A DNA stretch of 64,000 nucleotides from NCBI GenBank assembly GCA_965227905.1, contig OZ245780.1, positions 1,426,001 through 1,490,000 on the forward strand, written 5' to 3'. This stretch comes from CBDDHT01 sp965227905. Its GTDB lineage: Bacteria > Pseudomonadota > Alphaproteobacteria > Rhizobiales > Methyloligellaceae. Numbering within the stretch: position 1 is the first letter of the stretch; every line of letters starts with the position of its first letter. The position numbers and the translations under genes were made by a program. The notes under the pieces are model-generated. The model did no database searches and was not told where the DNA came from. It worked only from the letters and a program-made list of their open reading frames with translations. Below are positions 52,964 to 61,780 of the stretch, in pieces.

Positions 52964-55291
52964 CTATTCCGCAGCGCGCGGTTGTTCCGTCTTTTCCGGC
53001 TCGCTGACATAGGCGTCCGGTGCTTCCCGCCGGCCGTCCATAATCCTGATGATCGCCGGCAGCAATATCATCGCACCGAGAAGAGCCGTTGCAAGCAGTA
53101 GCGTGATGACCTCGCCGTAAAGGCGGACCAATGGCAGTTCGCTCAGGATGGTTCCGCCGACACCGGCAACCAGAACGGCTGTCGACACGATCAGGACGGG
53201 ACCGATTCTCGTGATCGTTGTCTCGATCGCGTCGCTAACATTGTTTCCCTTGCCCCGTTCCAGCCGATAGCGGTTGAGAACATGGATGGTATTGTCGACA
53301 GCAATACCGAAGCCGATTGTGAATGCCACCACCGAGTTGAATTGCAGTCCCTTCCCGAAGAGATAGAGACCGGCGCCGGCGATCGCGATGGGAAGGATAT
53401 TGGGCAATATGCTTTGCAGCCCGGCGATCGGTGAGCGCAGAGCCAGTCCGATAAGCAGGATGATGACGGCAACGGCAATCATCAGGCTCTGGTTGAGTTC
53501 GCCGATCATTTCCGTGCTGGCACGTGCGGATACTGGAACAAGGCCGGTAACGGTCATCTCGACGCCGGGCGACTTGGCCTTGAGCGGTTCCAGCGCAGTG
53601 TTCAACTGCTCGATGAGAGCAAGAAGATCCGCCGCGGGCAGGCTGGTGAAGCTCCCAGTCAGGAGGGCAGCGCTGTGCTCGGCCGAGATAACCCGCTTGG
53701 CGAGTTGCGCTGAATTGTCGTCCAGAAAGGCGAACAGCTCTTTGCGTCCCAATCCGCCATTGACGAACCAATCCTCGATGCTGTGCAGAGACGAGACCGA
53801 GTTGATCTTTGGGTTCGCCGCCACGACCTCGTGCACGGCTTTGATAAAGTCCAGAGTTTCCTCGGTCTTCACGTCATAGTCTTTTGGCCATTGGACCTGA
53901 AGGAGTAGCGAGTTTGTGCCTGAAAGCTTCTCGTTGATGGTCTCGATGGCGGTGAGCGCCGGATTACCCTGCGGAAGATTGTCCTGATACTGATAGGTCG
54001 GAACATTCAAAGCGTAGAGAATTCCGGCCCCGCCGGTAAGCAGGACACCAATGATCGCAACGACGACGGCATTGTTGCGAACAAGGCGGGCGGATGAGGC
54101 GGACACCGCCTGAATTGCGCGCTGAATGCCATCGGATTCACTGCGCTGGGCGTCTTCCGCGGTGGCCTTTCGCAGAAGAAGCCGGCAAAGCGGCGGTACA
54201 GTCGTCATGATGCCGACATAGGCGAATGCTGTGCCGAGTGCGCCTGTCAGGCCGAAGCTCTGAACGAACCCATGCGGCACAAGCGTCAAAGACAGAAGCG
54301 CAAGGGTCGTCGTCGCGGTCGTCAGCACGCATGCCGGCCCGATCTCGTTGACGGCTTTTGCAATTGCCGGCTCGTTCGATAGCCCGCGCGCAATATTTCG
54401 CCGCACGGCAAAGAGCAGATGCATTGCGCTCGCAAATGCAATGACGAGAACCAGTGTCGGAATGACGTTGGTGAGTACATTGATGTGCTGGCCGGCGATC
54501 GCCATGCCGCCCTTCAGCCCCAGAATTGCGACGGCGGCCGGAGCCATTGCGATGACGACATAGGAGAATGAGCGGAAGAAAATCCAGCACAACAGCAAGG
54601 CAGCGCCAAGTCCTGCGAGGCGGAAGGTCCGTTGATCGCGGATGAGGGCGCCGATGATCTCGACGCGCATCATGGATGAACCCGTCAGAGTCGCAGTCAG
54701 TCCCGATCCTTCAAGCAGCTCGGCGGAAAGAGCCTGAATCTCATTGGTGACGCTCGTCAGCTCGTCGATATTTCCCTCTTCGGCCGTGAACGACATGATG
54801 AAAAGCGCGAGCGTGCCATCTTTGGAGAGCATTCGGCCGCCAATGAGAGGGTGGGCCTGAAGGTCTTTCTCAAGCTTTTTCAGATCTTCGGTCCCATCGA
54901 ATTCGATGGGAAAGATCGGTGTTGTCTTGCCGCTCGCGTCCGGCGGGGTCCGCGCCGAAAATATCGAGAGCACGTTGCCCACATTCTCGACCAGGCTCAA
55001 TTCCAGATGCAGGGCGCGAAGCTGCTCGAGGCGTTCCGTATTGAAAAGCTTGGCACCCTCGACAACGATAAGAATATCGCGGTGGCTCGCGGGGAATTGC
55101 TTGTTCACATTTTCCAGATTGATGAAATCGGGAGAGGCAGAGCGAAAGATCTCACGAATGTCGCTTGAGAAATCCAATTTGGTTGCTTGCCAGCCGAACA
55201 GGCAGGTGATCGCAACAACGATGGCCAGTGTCGCACGCGGGAAGCGAAGCGCCACGAGGCCGAGCTTTTCGAGGCCGAATCCAGCAGTCAT
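52964..55291 (-). CDS. MMPL/RND family exporter (HpnN-like)
   Basis: A 775-residue inner-membrane exporter with 12 predicted helices in two halves. An N-terminal helix (ATLAIVVAITCLFGW) is followed by a large periplasmic loop, then five helices with the GLKGGMAIAGQHINVLTNVIPTL region; the second half repeats this with INEKLSGTNSLLLQVQW loop and GFGIAVDNTIHVLNRY. This matches the MMPL family, whose hopanoid or lipid exporters (HpnN) and the related PatB-like forms have this length. Proton-relay Asp residues in the fourth helix of each half are expected but not proven here. The substrate could be a lipid or hydrophobic compound. It probably heads the minus-strand operon with the lactonase and beta-lactamase. 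Confidence 0.88.
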   Translation of the reverse strand: MTAGFGLEKLGLVALRFPRATLAIVVAITCLFGWQATKLDFSSDIREIFRSASPDFINLENVNKQFPASHRDILIVVEGAKLFNTERLEQLRALHLELSLVENVGNVLSIFSARTPPDASGKTTPIFPIEFDGTEDLKKLEKDLQAHPLIGGRMLSKDGTLALFIMSFTAEEGNIDELTSVTNEIQALSAELLEGSGLTATLTGSSMMRVEIIGALIRDQRTFRLAGLGAALLLCWIFFRSFSYVVIAMAPAAVAILGLKGGMAIAGQHINVLTNVIPTLVLVIAFASAMHLLFAVRRNIARGLSNEPAIAKAVNEIGPACVLTTATTTLALLSLTLVPHGFVQSFGLTGALGTAFAYVGIMTTVPPLCRLLLRKATAEDAQRSESDGIQRAIQAVSASSARLVRNNAVVVAIIGVLLTGGAGILYALNVPTYQYQDNLPQGNPALTAIETINEKLSGTNSLLLQVQWPKDYDVKTEETLDFIKAVHEVVAANPKINSVSSLHSIEDWFVNGGLGRKELFAFLDDNSAQLAKRVISAEHSAALLTGSFTSLPAADLLALIEQLNTALEPLKAKSPGVEMTVTGLVPVSARASTEMIGELNQSLMIAVAVIILLIGLALRSPIAGLQSILPNILPIAIAGAGLYLFGKGLQFNSVVAFTIGFGIAVDNTIHVLNRYRLERGKGNNVSDAIETTITRIGPVLIVSTAVLVAGVGGTILSELPLVRLYGEVITLLLATALLGAMILLPAIIRIMDGRREAPDAYVSEPEKTEQPRAAE

Positions 55292-55387
55292 GAGCTGAGG
55301 GTCACCTGTATAAGGGACAGATCGCTCTGTCCGTTCGTCGGCGGCAATGGCGCGCCGACGATTGTGTCTAGTTTGGGCACGGCGTTA

Positions 55388-56440
55388 CTACTCGGCTGCA
55401 ACGGCAGCGGTTACGTGCGCAAAAATATCTGCGGCTTCAAGCACCTCATCCCTGTCGACGTCAAGATGGGTAACGGCCCTGAGTGTCGTTGGGTTAAGTG
55501 CTCCGATCCGCAGTCCTTGCGCCAATAGTGCTTCGCTAATCTGATGTGCTGTGCGGCCCGTCCGCGCGACACCGATTACGACGATATTCGTGTCGATCCG
55601 ATCGGCTTCGACGTCCATCGTGGGAATCGATGCCACTCGTTCGGCGAAGAGTTGGGCATTCTTGTGGTCTTCGGCGAGTCGCTCGACATTGTGATCAAGT
55701 GCATAAAGTGCTGCAGCGGCGACAATGCCCGATTGCCGCATGGCCCCACCGATCCTTTGTTTCCAGCGCCAGGCCTCGTCGATAAAGTCGCGGGAACCTG
55801 CCAAGGCAGCGCCCACCGGCGCACCAAGCCCCTTGGAGAAATCGATCCAAGCGCTGTCAAAACCCGCGGTGAACTCCGCCGCGGGTGTATCGGCTGCCAC
55901 CTGTGCGTTGAGAAGGCGGGCGCCATCCATATGCAGAATGAGATCGTGCTCTTTGGCAACCGCGACAATCTCGCGCACCGCGGCAAGTGGCCAAACGGTT
56001 CCACCGGACAGATTTGCGGTCTGTTCGACCGAGATCATCCGTGTCCGCGGCTCATAGCGGCTGATCGGCCGGATGGCTTCGGAAAGCTGCTCACCGGTGA
56101 ACACGCCATGCCGGCCCGGCAGCATCTGGGAGCTTGCGCGGGCGAGGACGGCAGCCCCACCACTTTCAATGTTGAGAATATGAGATGTTTTATCGGCGAT
56201 GATCTCGTCGCCAGGGCGGCAGTGAACGGCCGCGGAAATCTGATTGCACATTGTGCCTGAGGGTAGGAAAACCGCCGCTTCCATGCCGAGAATCTCAGCA
56301 ATTCTCTCGCAGAGGGCGTTCACGCTCGGGTCTTCGAACCGCTGCTCGTCCCCAACCTCGGCGGCTGCCATGGCCTCGCGCATGCCTGCGGAGGGACGTG
56401 TTTGCGTGTCGCTATAGAGATCGATGCGGAGTGATGTCAT
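55388..56440 (-). CDS. ltaE: Low-specificity L-threonine aldolase
   Basis: A 350-residue PLP-dependent enzyme of fold type I. The typical opening DLYSDTQTRPS, the cofactor site H170-M-D172-GAR and the PLP lysine K203 in DFSKGLGAPVG are all visible, and MRQSGIVAAAALYAL matches the family. It cleaves threonine (or allo-threonine, beta-hydroxy amino acids) to glycine and acetaldehyde. Length is normal. Located in the cytoplasm. Upstream region of about 200 bases separates it from divergent rpmJ. Confidence 0.93.
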   Translation of the reverse strand: MTSLRIDLYSDTQTRPSAGMREAMAAAEVGDEQRFEDPSVNALCERIAEILGMEAAVFLPSGTMCNQISAAVHCRPGDEIIADKTSHILNIESGGAAVLARASSQMLPGRHGVFTGEQLSEAIRPISRYEPRTRMISVEQTANLSGGTVWPLAAVREIVAVAKEHDLILHMDGARLLNAQVAADTPAAEFTAGFDSAWIDFSKGLGAPVGAALAGSRDFIDEAWRWKQRIGGAMRQSGIVAAAALYALDHNVERLAEDHKNAQLFAERVASIPTMDVEADRIDTNIVVIGVARTGRTAHQISEALLAQGLRIGALNPTTLRAVTHLDVDRDEVLEAADIFAHVTAAVAAE

Positions 56441-56638
56441 GCGTCTTGTCTCGCGTGAGCTCGCTACGAGTTATTGTCGTCAGGAGCTGCCCGACGCGCC
56501 ATTCGTTAAATGATTCATGGTTATGTCGGCCTTTTCGGGCCGGTTGACAAGGGTTCAGGCCGCACATATGGTCCCGCGAAATCCGGCAGCTAAGAGGATA
56601 TTTGGGCTGCCGTTCGGCAAAACAGAGCGATAGAGACG

Positions 56639-56764
56639 ATGAAAGTAAGAAATTCACTCAGGTCAGTCCGAAAACGTCATCGCGACAACCGCGTCGTGCG
56701 TCGGCGTGGCCGTCTCTACGTCATCAACAAAGTCAATCGCCGGTTTAAGGCTCGCCAGGGCTGA
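56639..56764 (+). CDS. rpmJ: Ribosomal protein L36, cysteine-free type
   Basis: A 41-residue basic protein starting MKVRNSLRS and ending NRRFKARQG. This is the ribosomal protein bL36 of the C-minus (YkgO-like) kind: the zinc-binding Cys and His of the standard form are absent, as is usual for alphaproteobacteria. It helps assemble the 50S subunit. GAGA lies ahead of the ATG. It is short enough to be missed easily. As I recall, rpmJ precedes a TPR gene and pyk in other Rhizobiales too. Confidence 0.95.
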   Translation: MKVRNSLRSVRKRHRDNRVVRRRGRLYVINKVNRRFKARQG

Positions 56765-56864
56765 TATTGCTCCCCTAATTGTGACGCGGCTGCCGACTGT
56801 GCAGCGTTGACGTGCCGGGTGCCGGAGATATTATCTGTCTCCGGATGGGCGGCAATGCGACTCG

Positions 56865-57527
56865 ATGTGGGGTTTTATGACCAACTGCCAAAAACGAACA
56901 CGTAGATTGGCTGGGTTGTACTTTTCCCTGGCCGCGGGACTGAGCATTGTCGCAACGCCTGTTTCAGCCGTTGTCGCCGAGCCGAAACCCGATGCCACCG
57001 GCCTGCCGGCGGAAGGCAAACCGGAAGCAGCGCCAGAGGTCGATCGCGGCAAACTCCTCTCCGATCTTTATGGGCAACTCGTTGCATCGAAAGACGAGGA
57101 GAGCGCCAAACTCGTCGCGGAAGCGATCGAGAAACTCTGGCTTGCGTCAGGAAGCGATACAGTCGATTTGCTGATGGGCAGGGCGCTCAAATCCGTTGAA
57201 GAGAAAGAGCATGATATTGCACTTCGGCTTCTGGATGCGGTGGTGGCGATACAGCCGAACTATGCCGAAGGCTGGAATCAACGGGCGACCGTCTACTATT
57301 TGAAACAGGATTACCGCAGTTCACTTAACGATTTGCGACAAGTTCTCGCGATCGATCCAAAACACTTCAAAGCCATCAATGGCCTGGCTCTGATCATGCA
57401 AGAACTTGGGGACAAGAAGTCGGCTCTGACGGCCTTACGAAAAGGGCTGAAAGTCCATCCATTCCTCGGTGGTGCAAAGCAGTCCGAGAAAGAACTCTCG
57501 CGTGATGTGGAAGGGCAGGGCATCTGA
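56865..57527 (+). CDS. Exported TPR-repeat protein
   Basis: A 220-residue protein with a signal peptide or anchor (LAGLYFSLAAGLSIVATPVSA). After an acidic and Pro-rich linker come about four TPR-like helical pairs (LVAEAIEKLWLASGS, ALRLLDAVVAIQPNYAEGWNQRATVYYLKQ, LRQVLAIDPKHFKAINGLALIMQELG, ALRKGLKVHPFLGG). These make protein-protein contacts in the periplasm; the partner is unknown. ATG 56865 is used; ATG 56877 has GGGG closer and may be the true start. It lies 100 bases downstream of rpmJ. Confidence 0.85.
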   Translation: MWGFMTNCQKRTRRLAGLYFSLAAGLSIVATPVSAVVAEPKPDATGLPAEGKPEAAPEVDRGKLLSDLYGQLVASKDEESAKLVAEAIEKLWLASGSDTVDLLMGRALKSVEEKEHDIALRLLDAVVAIQPNYAEGWNQRATVYYLKQDYRSSLNDLRQVLAIDPKHFKAINGLALIMQELGDKKSALTALRKGLKVHPFLGGAKQSEKELSRDVEGQGI

Positions 57528-57640
57528 ACGGCGGCGAGCAGTCATCGCTCTTAAGTGCGTCGCCATGTGGCTCTTTCCATAGACGTATCTCTCAATTAGG
57601 ACATAGCTGACATCTCTCAAGCACGGGAGCGGAGCCGTCA

Positions 57641-58090
57641 ATGGTCGATCATGGCCAAATCACCTGTACGCGCCGACTGGAATGGGATTCGATGCATCGC
57701 ATCCCGGGGCACGAAGGCAATTGCAAGGCCTATCACGGTCACCGCTATGCTGCCGAAATCACGTGCCGGGCGCCGCGGCTCGATACGCTCGGGCGGGTTG
57801 TCGATTTCTCCGTCATCAAGAATGAAGTCGGCGGTTGGATCGACAAGCATTTCGACCATACGGCGATTTTCCAGCGTGACGATCCCGATGAGACGACGGC
57901 GCTGATCGCAACAGCCAATGAGAAGATGGGAAAGCCGGTCTATTTTCTCGACGGTCCTCCGACGGCGGAGAATATCGCGCTCGAGCTGGCTCGTATCGCA
58001 TCCGAACTCCTACAGTCCTACGATATCGCTGTGAGTGCTGTTAGGGTCTGGGAGACGCCAAATGCGAGTGCGACATGGCGGTGCGAATGA
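57641..58090 (+). CDS. 6-pyruvoyl/6-carboxy-tetrahydropterin synthase family protein
   Basis: A 149-residue PTPS/QueD-like enzyme. The zinc ligands H19 (SMHRI), H32 and H34 (AYHGHRY) and the catalytic C28 (GNCKAYHGH, C-x3-H-x-H) are present; the C-terminal VWETPNASATW keeps the substrate-binding Glu. Substrate is dihydroneopterin triphosphate. QueD would make 6-carboxy-tetrahydropterin for queuosine, PTPS would make 6-pyruvoyl-tetrahydropterin for biopterin. The next genes (pteridine-reductase-like SDR and FolB-like) favour pterin or folate metabolism; queC and queE are not nearby. GGAG lies ahead of ATG 57641. Confidence 0.9.
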   Translation: MVDHGQITCTRRLEWDSMHRIPGHEGNCKAYHGHRYAAEITCRAPRLDTLGRVVDFSVIKNEVGGWIDKHFDHTAIFQRDDPDETTALIATANEKMGKPVYFLDGPPTAENIALELARIASELLQSYDIAVSAVRVWETPNASATWRCE

Positions 58091-58132
58091 GCAGATCTCC
58101 CATTTCTGATCGAAGTGATCGGAGCGCTTATC

Positions 58133-58888
58133 ATGACTGAGCGTGCTGTGCTGATTACCGGGGCGGCACGTCGGGTTGCGCGTGCTCTGGCCATGCATTT
58201 TGCGGAGGACGGCTGGAACATCGGAATTCACTATCGCTCATCCGCCGGCGAAGCGGAGGCATTGGCGGAGCAGCTTGCAGCAAAAGGCGTTAGGAGTGGG
58301 CTCTATCGAGGCGATCTCGCCGACGCGGCCCAATGCGAGCCGATCGTCAGGCACTTTTTCGAAGATTTTCCAGGAGCGACGATGCTGATCAATAGTGCGT
58401 CGCTTTATGAGCACGATACGATCGACACGCTCGATCCCTCCCTCTTCCATCGACAAATGCAGGTCAATGGCCTGTCGCCAATTCTGCTGGCACGGGCATT
58501 CAATGCGCGCGTGAAAGCGAATGGTGTGATCATCAACATGCTGGATCAGAAAGTCAGTCGCATCACGCCGGATTTCTTTTCCTATACCTTGTCGAAAATG
58601 ACTCTGTTTAATGCGACGCGGATGTTGGCAATGGCCTTTAGTCCGACATCGCGCGTCAATGCGATTGCGCCCGGCCTAACGCTTCCAAGCGGTGATCAGA
58701 CTGAGGACGATTTCAAAGCCACGCACGATGAGACACCACTTGGTGTCGGCCCGACGCCGCAAGATATCTGCCGTGCAGCAACCTTCATTGCAAACTCACC
58801 GGCCATGACCGGGCAGGTCATCACCATCGATGGGGGCAGGCATTTCGAGGTGAACGATCCCGATGGCGACCTGCCAAAGGCCCAATGA
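58133..58888 (+). CDS. Short-chain dehydrogenase, pteridine-reductase-like (FolM/PTR1 type)
   Basis: A 251-residue SDR. The nucleotide loop reads TGAARRVA with Arg13/Arg14, giving NADPH preference; the usual third glycine is Ala. The active site has Tyr151 and Lys155 (SYTLSK), and in place of the common Ser there is Asp138 (MLDQKVS), as in pteridine reductases and FolM. It should reduce dihydropterins (dihydromonapterin, dihydrobiopterin) or dihydrofolate to tetrahydro forms. GGAG is 10 bases ahead of ATG 58133. The stop overlaps the next start as ATGA, so the genes are coupled. Confidence 0.88.
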   Translation: MTERAVLITGAARRVARALAMHFAEDGWNIGIHYRSSAGEAEALAEQLAAKGVRSGLYRGDLADAAQCEPIVRHFFEDFPGATMLINSASLYEHDTIDTLDPSLFHRQMQVNGLSPILLARAFNARVKANGVIINMLDQKVSRITPDFFSYTLSKMTLFNATRMLAMAFSPTSRVNAIAPGLTLPSGDQTEDDFKATHDETPLGVGPTPQDICRAATFIANSPAMTGQVITIDGGRHFEVNDPDGDLPKAQ

Positions 58889-59283
58889 TTATGGATTTAG
58901 CCGATAAACATAGCCTCGGTGGTTGCCGCTGCGTCGTTATCGACTCATTGAGGTTGCCGTTCTCGATCGGGATTTTCGATCATGAGAAGGTGGCGCCTCA
59001 AGAGGTCTGCATTTCGCTCCGATTGTATGTGCCTGAAGATGGGCCGGCCGAAAGCACAGACATTTCTGATTATGTTTCTTATGCCGACATTGTGGATGGC
59101 ATAGAAGCATTGGCAAATTCAGGGCGGCATATCCTTCTTGTCGAAACGTTGGCTGAAGAGATCGCGAAGATTGCGCTCTCGGATCAGCGTGTTTCACGCA
59201 CGATCGTCGATGTCCGAAAGACGGAGATCATCCCGGCGGCGGCTGGTGTCGGCGTCATCATCGAGCGGATGCAAGAGGAATGA
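58885..59283 (+). CDS. folB: Dihydroneopterin aldolase/epimerase family protein
   Basis: A 132-residue FolB/FolX-like protein. Core features are the GIFDHEKVAPQEV strand, the tyrosine in SDYVSYADIVDGIEAL, the glutamate in LLVETLAEEIA and the lysine in VDVRKTEII. FolB cleaves dihydroneopterin to 6-hydroxymethyl-dihydropterin and glycolaldehyde; FolX epimerises its triphosphate. The protein starts at the ATGA overlap and also ends in an ATGA overlap. With the flanking PTPS-like and SDR genes, it forms a pterin operon. The exact activity between FolB and FolX is open. Confidence 0.85.
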   Translation: MIMDLADKHSLGGCRCVVIDSLRLPFSIGIFDHEKVAPQEVCISLRLYVPEDGPAESTDISDYVSYADIVDGIEALANSGRHILLVETLAEEIAKIALSDQRVSRTIVDVRKTEIIPAAAGVGVIIERMQEE

Positions 59284-60116
59284 GACCTGACGTCTCGGTC
59301 ATCATTCCGGCCTTTCAGGCCGAGGCGCTCATTGGCCGTGCGGTAAAGTCAGTTCATATCCAAAGCGGGATACGGTCGGAGATCGTGATCGCGGCGGACG
59401 ATGACATCGACTATTCGGCTGTGCTTGCGGCTGAAGGTATTGATCTTGGAGATGTCGTTCAATGCCGGACGCCTCAGGTGCAAAGCGGACCTTCGGCTGC
59501 GCGCAATCTGGCAGTGTCTGTGGCGAAGGCCGACCTGATTGCGTGTCTGGATGCCGACGATGCATTTGAAGACGGCCGTCTTCTGCCATTGGCTTCGTTG
59601 GCCGACCGGCATGGCGCTGCGACGGGACCAACCGTAGAGATCAGCGAGAGCGGCTCCGTACTACGAACGGCCGGCCCGAAGGATGGCCAAGACCGCTTGA
59701 CCCCTGCCGATATCGCCAGTGTGCGGATGCCTTATTTTCCCGTGTTTCAACGAGAGCTGCTGGGAGCGGGATGGCCGGATATCGCGTTTGCAGAAGACAT
59801 GATTTTCAATCTCCATCTGGTTCAGGCGGCCGATAGCTACGCGTTTTCCGATGCTGCGCGATATGCCTACTTCCAGCATGGTGCTTCGCTGACGAATGCA
59901 CCTGACGCACTGGTCCGCGCGGTCACGGCTTACCGGCAGATTCTGGACTATCTCGATGAGGTGGATTGGTCAGATGTGGTCAAGGGTATCGCGCGGGCGG
60001 TGATACAGGATGATCTTGCTGCGGCTGAAGAGACGTTGAAGGCGTCCGGGCAGGTGCCTGCGTCTTGGCGTGATGCGATGGCGCGCAGTGTGGCTGGAGC
60101 AGGAGACGATGGTTGA
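59280..60116 (+). CDS. Family 2 glycosyltransferase-like protein
   Basis: A 278-residue GT-A fold protein. It opens with VSVIIPAFQAEALIGRAVKSV, and the metal-binding D-x-D equivalent is in ACLDADDAFEDG. The acceptor domain includes FAEDMIFNLHLVQ (catalytic ED as usual in family 2). There are no membrane helices, so it is cytoplasmic. It may add a sugar to a lipid, a polysaccharide or a pterin: its translational overlap with folB is notable because bacterial pterin glycosyltransferases exist. That link is only suggested by context. Confidence 0.8.
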   Translation: MRPDVSVIIPAFQAEALIGRAVKSVHIQSGIRSEIVIAADDDIDYSAVLAAEGIDLGDVVQCRTPQVQSGPSAARNLAVSVAKADLIACLDADDAFEDGRLLPLASLADRHGAATGPTVEISESGSVLRTAGPKDGQDRLTPADIASVRMPYFPVFQRELLGAGWPDIAFAEDMIFNLHLVQAADSYAFSDAARYAYFQHGASLTNAPDALVRAVTAYRQILDYLDEVDWSDVVKGIARAVIQDDLAAAEETLKASGQVPASWRDAMARSVAGAGDDG

Positions 60117-60135
60117 GGTGGGGAGCGAGGCGAGG

Positions 60136-60300
60136 GTTATAGTTATTTGCTTGCGCTACCGCCCTTCGGGCTACTTGAGCGCGAGCCGGCAGTAGCCGGC
60201 TTTTCTCTCGCCAACACTGTGCAGATGGATGGTACAGCCCGCTACGCGGGCTCGCGCTCAAGTAGCCCGAAGAGCGGTAGCGCAAGCAAATAACTATAAC
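60136..60300. repeat. 165-bp element with near-perfect 52-bp inverted arms
   Basis: The arms 60136-60187 and 60249-60300 are inverted copies differing at one of 52 bases; both contain TTGCTTGCGCTACCG. The 61-bp centre has its own small stems. It lies between converging genes (glycosyltransferase and pyk). It looks like a MITE or a REP-like bidirectional terminator. No target duplication is clear. Confidence 0.85.
60185..60207 (+). terminator. Rho-independent terminator of the pterin operon
   Basis: GCCGGC-AGTA-GCCGGC forms a 6-bp stem with a 4-base loop followed by TTTTCTC, 70 bases after the glycosyltransferase stop. It sits at the inner end of the left arm of the inverted-repeat element. 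Confidence 0.75.
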
Positions 60301-60343
60301 ACCCGACACGGCACCATCTCAGCAGGGCACCGCCTCCGAACCC

Positions 60344-61780
60344 TCAACCATCCCCGGATCCATCGTCACCAACATAGGCAACCCGCAGCATGTTCGTGGC
60401 CCCAGGCGTCCCAAGCGGCACACCGGCCGAGATAATCACGCGCTGACCTGCCTCAGCCAATCCTTCCTGATAGGCAATGCGGCACGCGCGATCGACCATA
60501 TCGTCCAGATCTTCGGGATCGCTCGTCAGCACACAATGAAGACCCCAGACAACGGCGAGACGGCGACCTGTCGAGGTGATCGGCGTAAGTGCCACGATCG
60601 GCTGTGCCGGGCGCTCACGCGCCGCCCGCAGTCCTGTTGCACCCGAAGATGTGTAGCAAACGATGGCTGCAAGATTGAGGGTGTCGGCAATCGTGTGGGC
60701 GGCAGCAGAAATGGCATCCGGGCCCGTCGCTTCCGGCTCGGTCTGCTGGGCATGGATCATGGTGTCGTAGAGCGTGTCTTGCTCGACTTCCTGGGCGACC
60801 CTGTCCATGGTCTGGACGGCTTCGATCGCAAACTCGCCGACCGCCGATTCAGCCGAGAGCATCACGGCATCGGCCCCGTCATAAACGGCGGTGGCGACAT
60901 CCGAGACTTCGGCGCGTGTCGGGACTGGCGATGAGATCATCGACTCCAGCATTTGTGTCGCGATGACCACCGGCTTGCCGGCATGGCGGGCGGCTCGTGT
61001 GATTTTCTTCTGAAGGCCAGGGACCTGTTCCAAAGGCATCTCGACGCCAAGGTCACCACGGGCAACCATAATGCCGTCCGACATTTCGATGATCTCATCG
61101 AGCTGATTGATGGCGGCCGGTTTTTCAATCTTGGTCATGATCGCGGCACGGCCGCGGGCGATCTTGCGTGCTTCCGCAACATCCTCGCTGCGCTGCACGA
61201 AAGAGAGGGCGACCCAGTCGACGCCGAGACCGAGAGCGAAATCGAGATCTGCACGATCCTTTTCGGTCATGGCGCCCATGGGCAGGACGGCATCCGGTAC
61301 GCTGATCCCTTTACGGCTTGAGAGCTTGCCGCCGACAAGTGCACGCGCGACGATCTCGTCCGGCGTTGCTTCGGCGATTTCAAAGCGCAGTTTCCCATCG
61401 TCCAGGAGCAGGTGCTGCCCTGTCTCGACGGCTTCGAATATCTGCGGATGGGGCAGGTAGACGCGGTCGGATGTTCCAGGCTCGTCCCGCGTGTCGAACC
61501 GCAATGTGGCGCCATCGTCAATAACGACACTGTCGTCTTGAAAGCTGCCGACGCGCAATTTGGGTCCCTGCAAATCCACAAGAAGTCCCACGGGGCGTCC
61601 CTGGTCGGACTCCAACGAACGGATCGCGTCGTGCAGTTCCGTCAGCAGTTCAGGAGACGTGTGGCTCATATTGATGCGGAACACGTCCGCACCGGCCTCG
61701 AACAGGCGCTTGAGCATCTGAGGGTCAGATGAGGCTGGTCCGAGGGTTGCAACAATTTTTGCCCGGCGTTGTCGCCTCAT
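60344..61780 (-). CDS. pyk: Pyruvate kinase
   Basis: A 478-residue glycolytic enzyme making pyruvate and ATP from phosphoenolpyruvate and ADP. It opens with RAKIVATLGPASSD and has FRINMSHTSPE, the catalytic signature MTKIEKPAAINQLDEI, GIMVARGDLGVEMP and IATQMLESMI, all as in the family. The C-terminal allosteric domain is present (VCYTSSGATGLRAA, then IVALTPITSTGRRLAVVWG). Its start ATG overlaps the stop of the DUF1036 gene (ATGA), so it is translated from the same minus-strand message. Confidence 0.97.
   Translation of the reverse strand: MRRQRRAKIVATLGPASSDPQMLKRLFEAGADVFRINMSHTSPELLTELHDAIRSLESDQGRPVGLLVDLQGPKLRVGSFQDDSVVIDDGATLRFDTRDEPGTSDRVYLPHPQIFEAVETGQHLLLDDGKLRFEIAEATPDEIVARALVGGKLSSRKGISVPDAVLPMGAMTEKDRADLDFALGLGVDWVALSFVQRSEDVAEARKIARGRAAIMTKIEKPAAINQLDEIIEMSDGIMVARGDLGVEMPLEQVPGLQKKITRAARHAGKPVVIATQMLESMISSPVPTRAEVSDVATAVYDGADAVMLSAESAVGEFAIEAVQTMDRVAQEVEQDTLYDTMIHAQQTEPEATGPDAISAAAHTIADTLNLAAIVCYTSSGATGLRAARERPAQPIVALTPITSTGRRLAVVWGLHCVLTSDPEDLDDMVDRACRIAYQEGLAEAGQRVIISAGVPLGTPGATNMLRVAYVGDDGSGDG

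Noticed and set aside
60136..60300. Target-site duplication around the inverted-repeat element
   Set aside because: The flanking bases show no convincing direct repeat, so transposition cannot be claimed from this copy.
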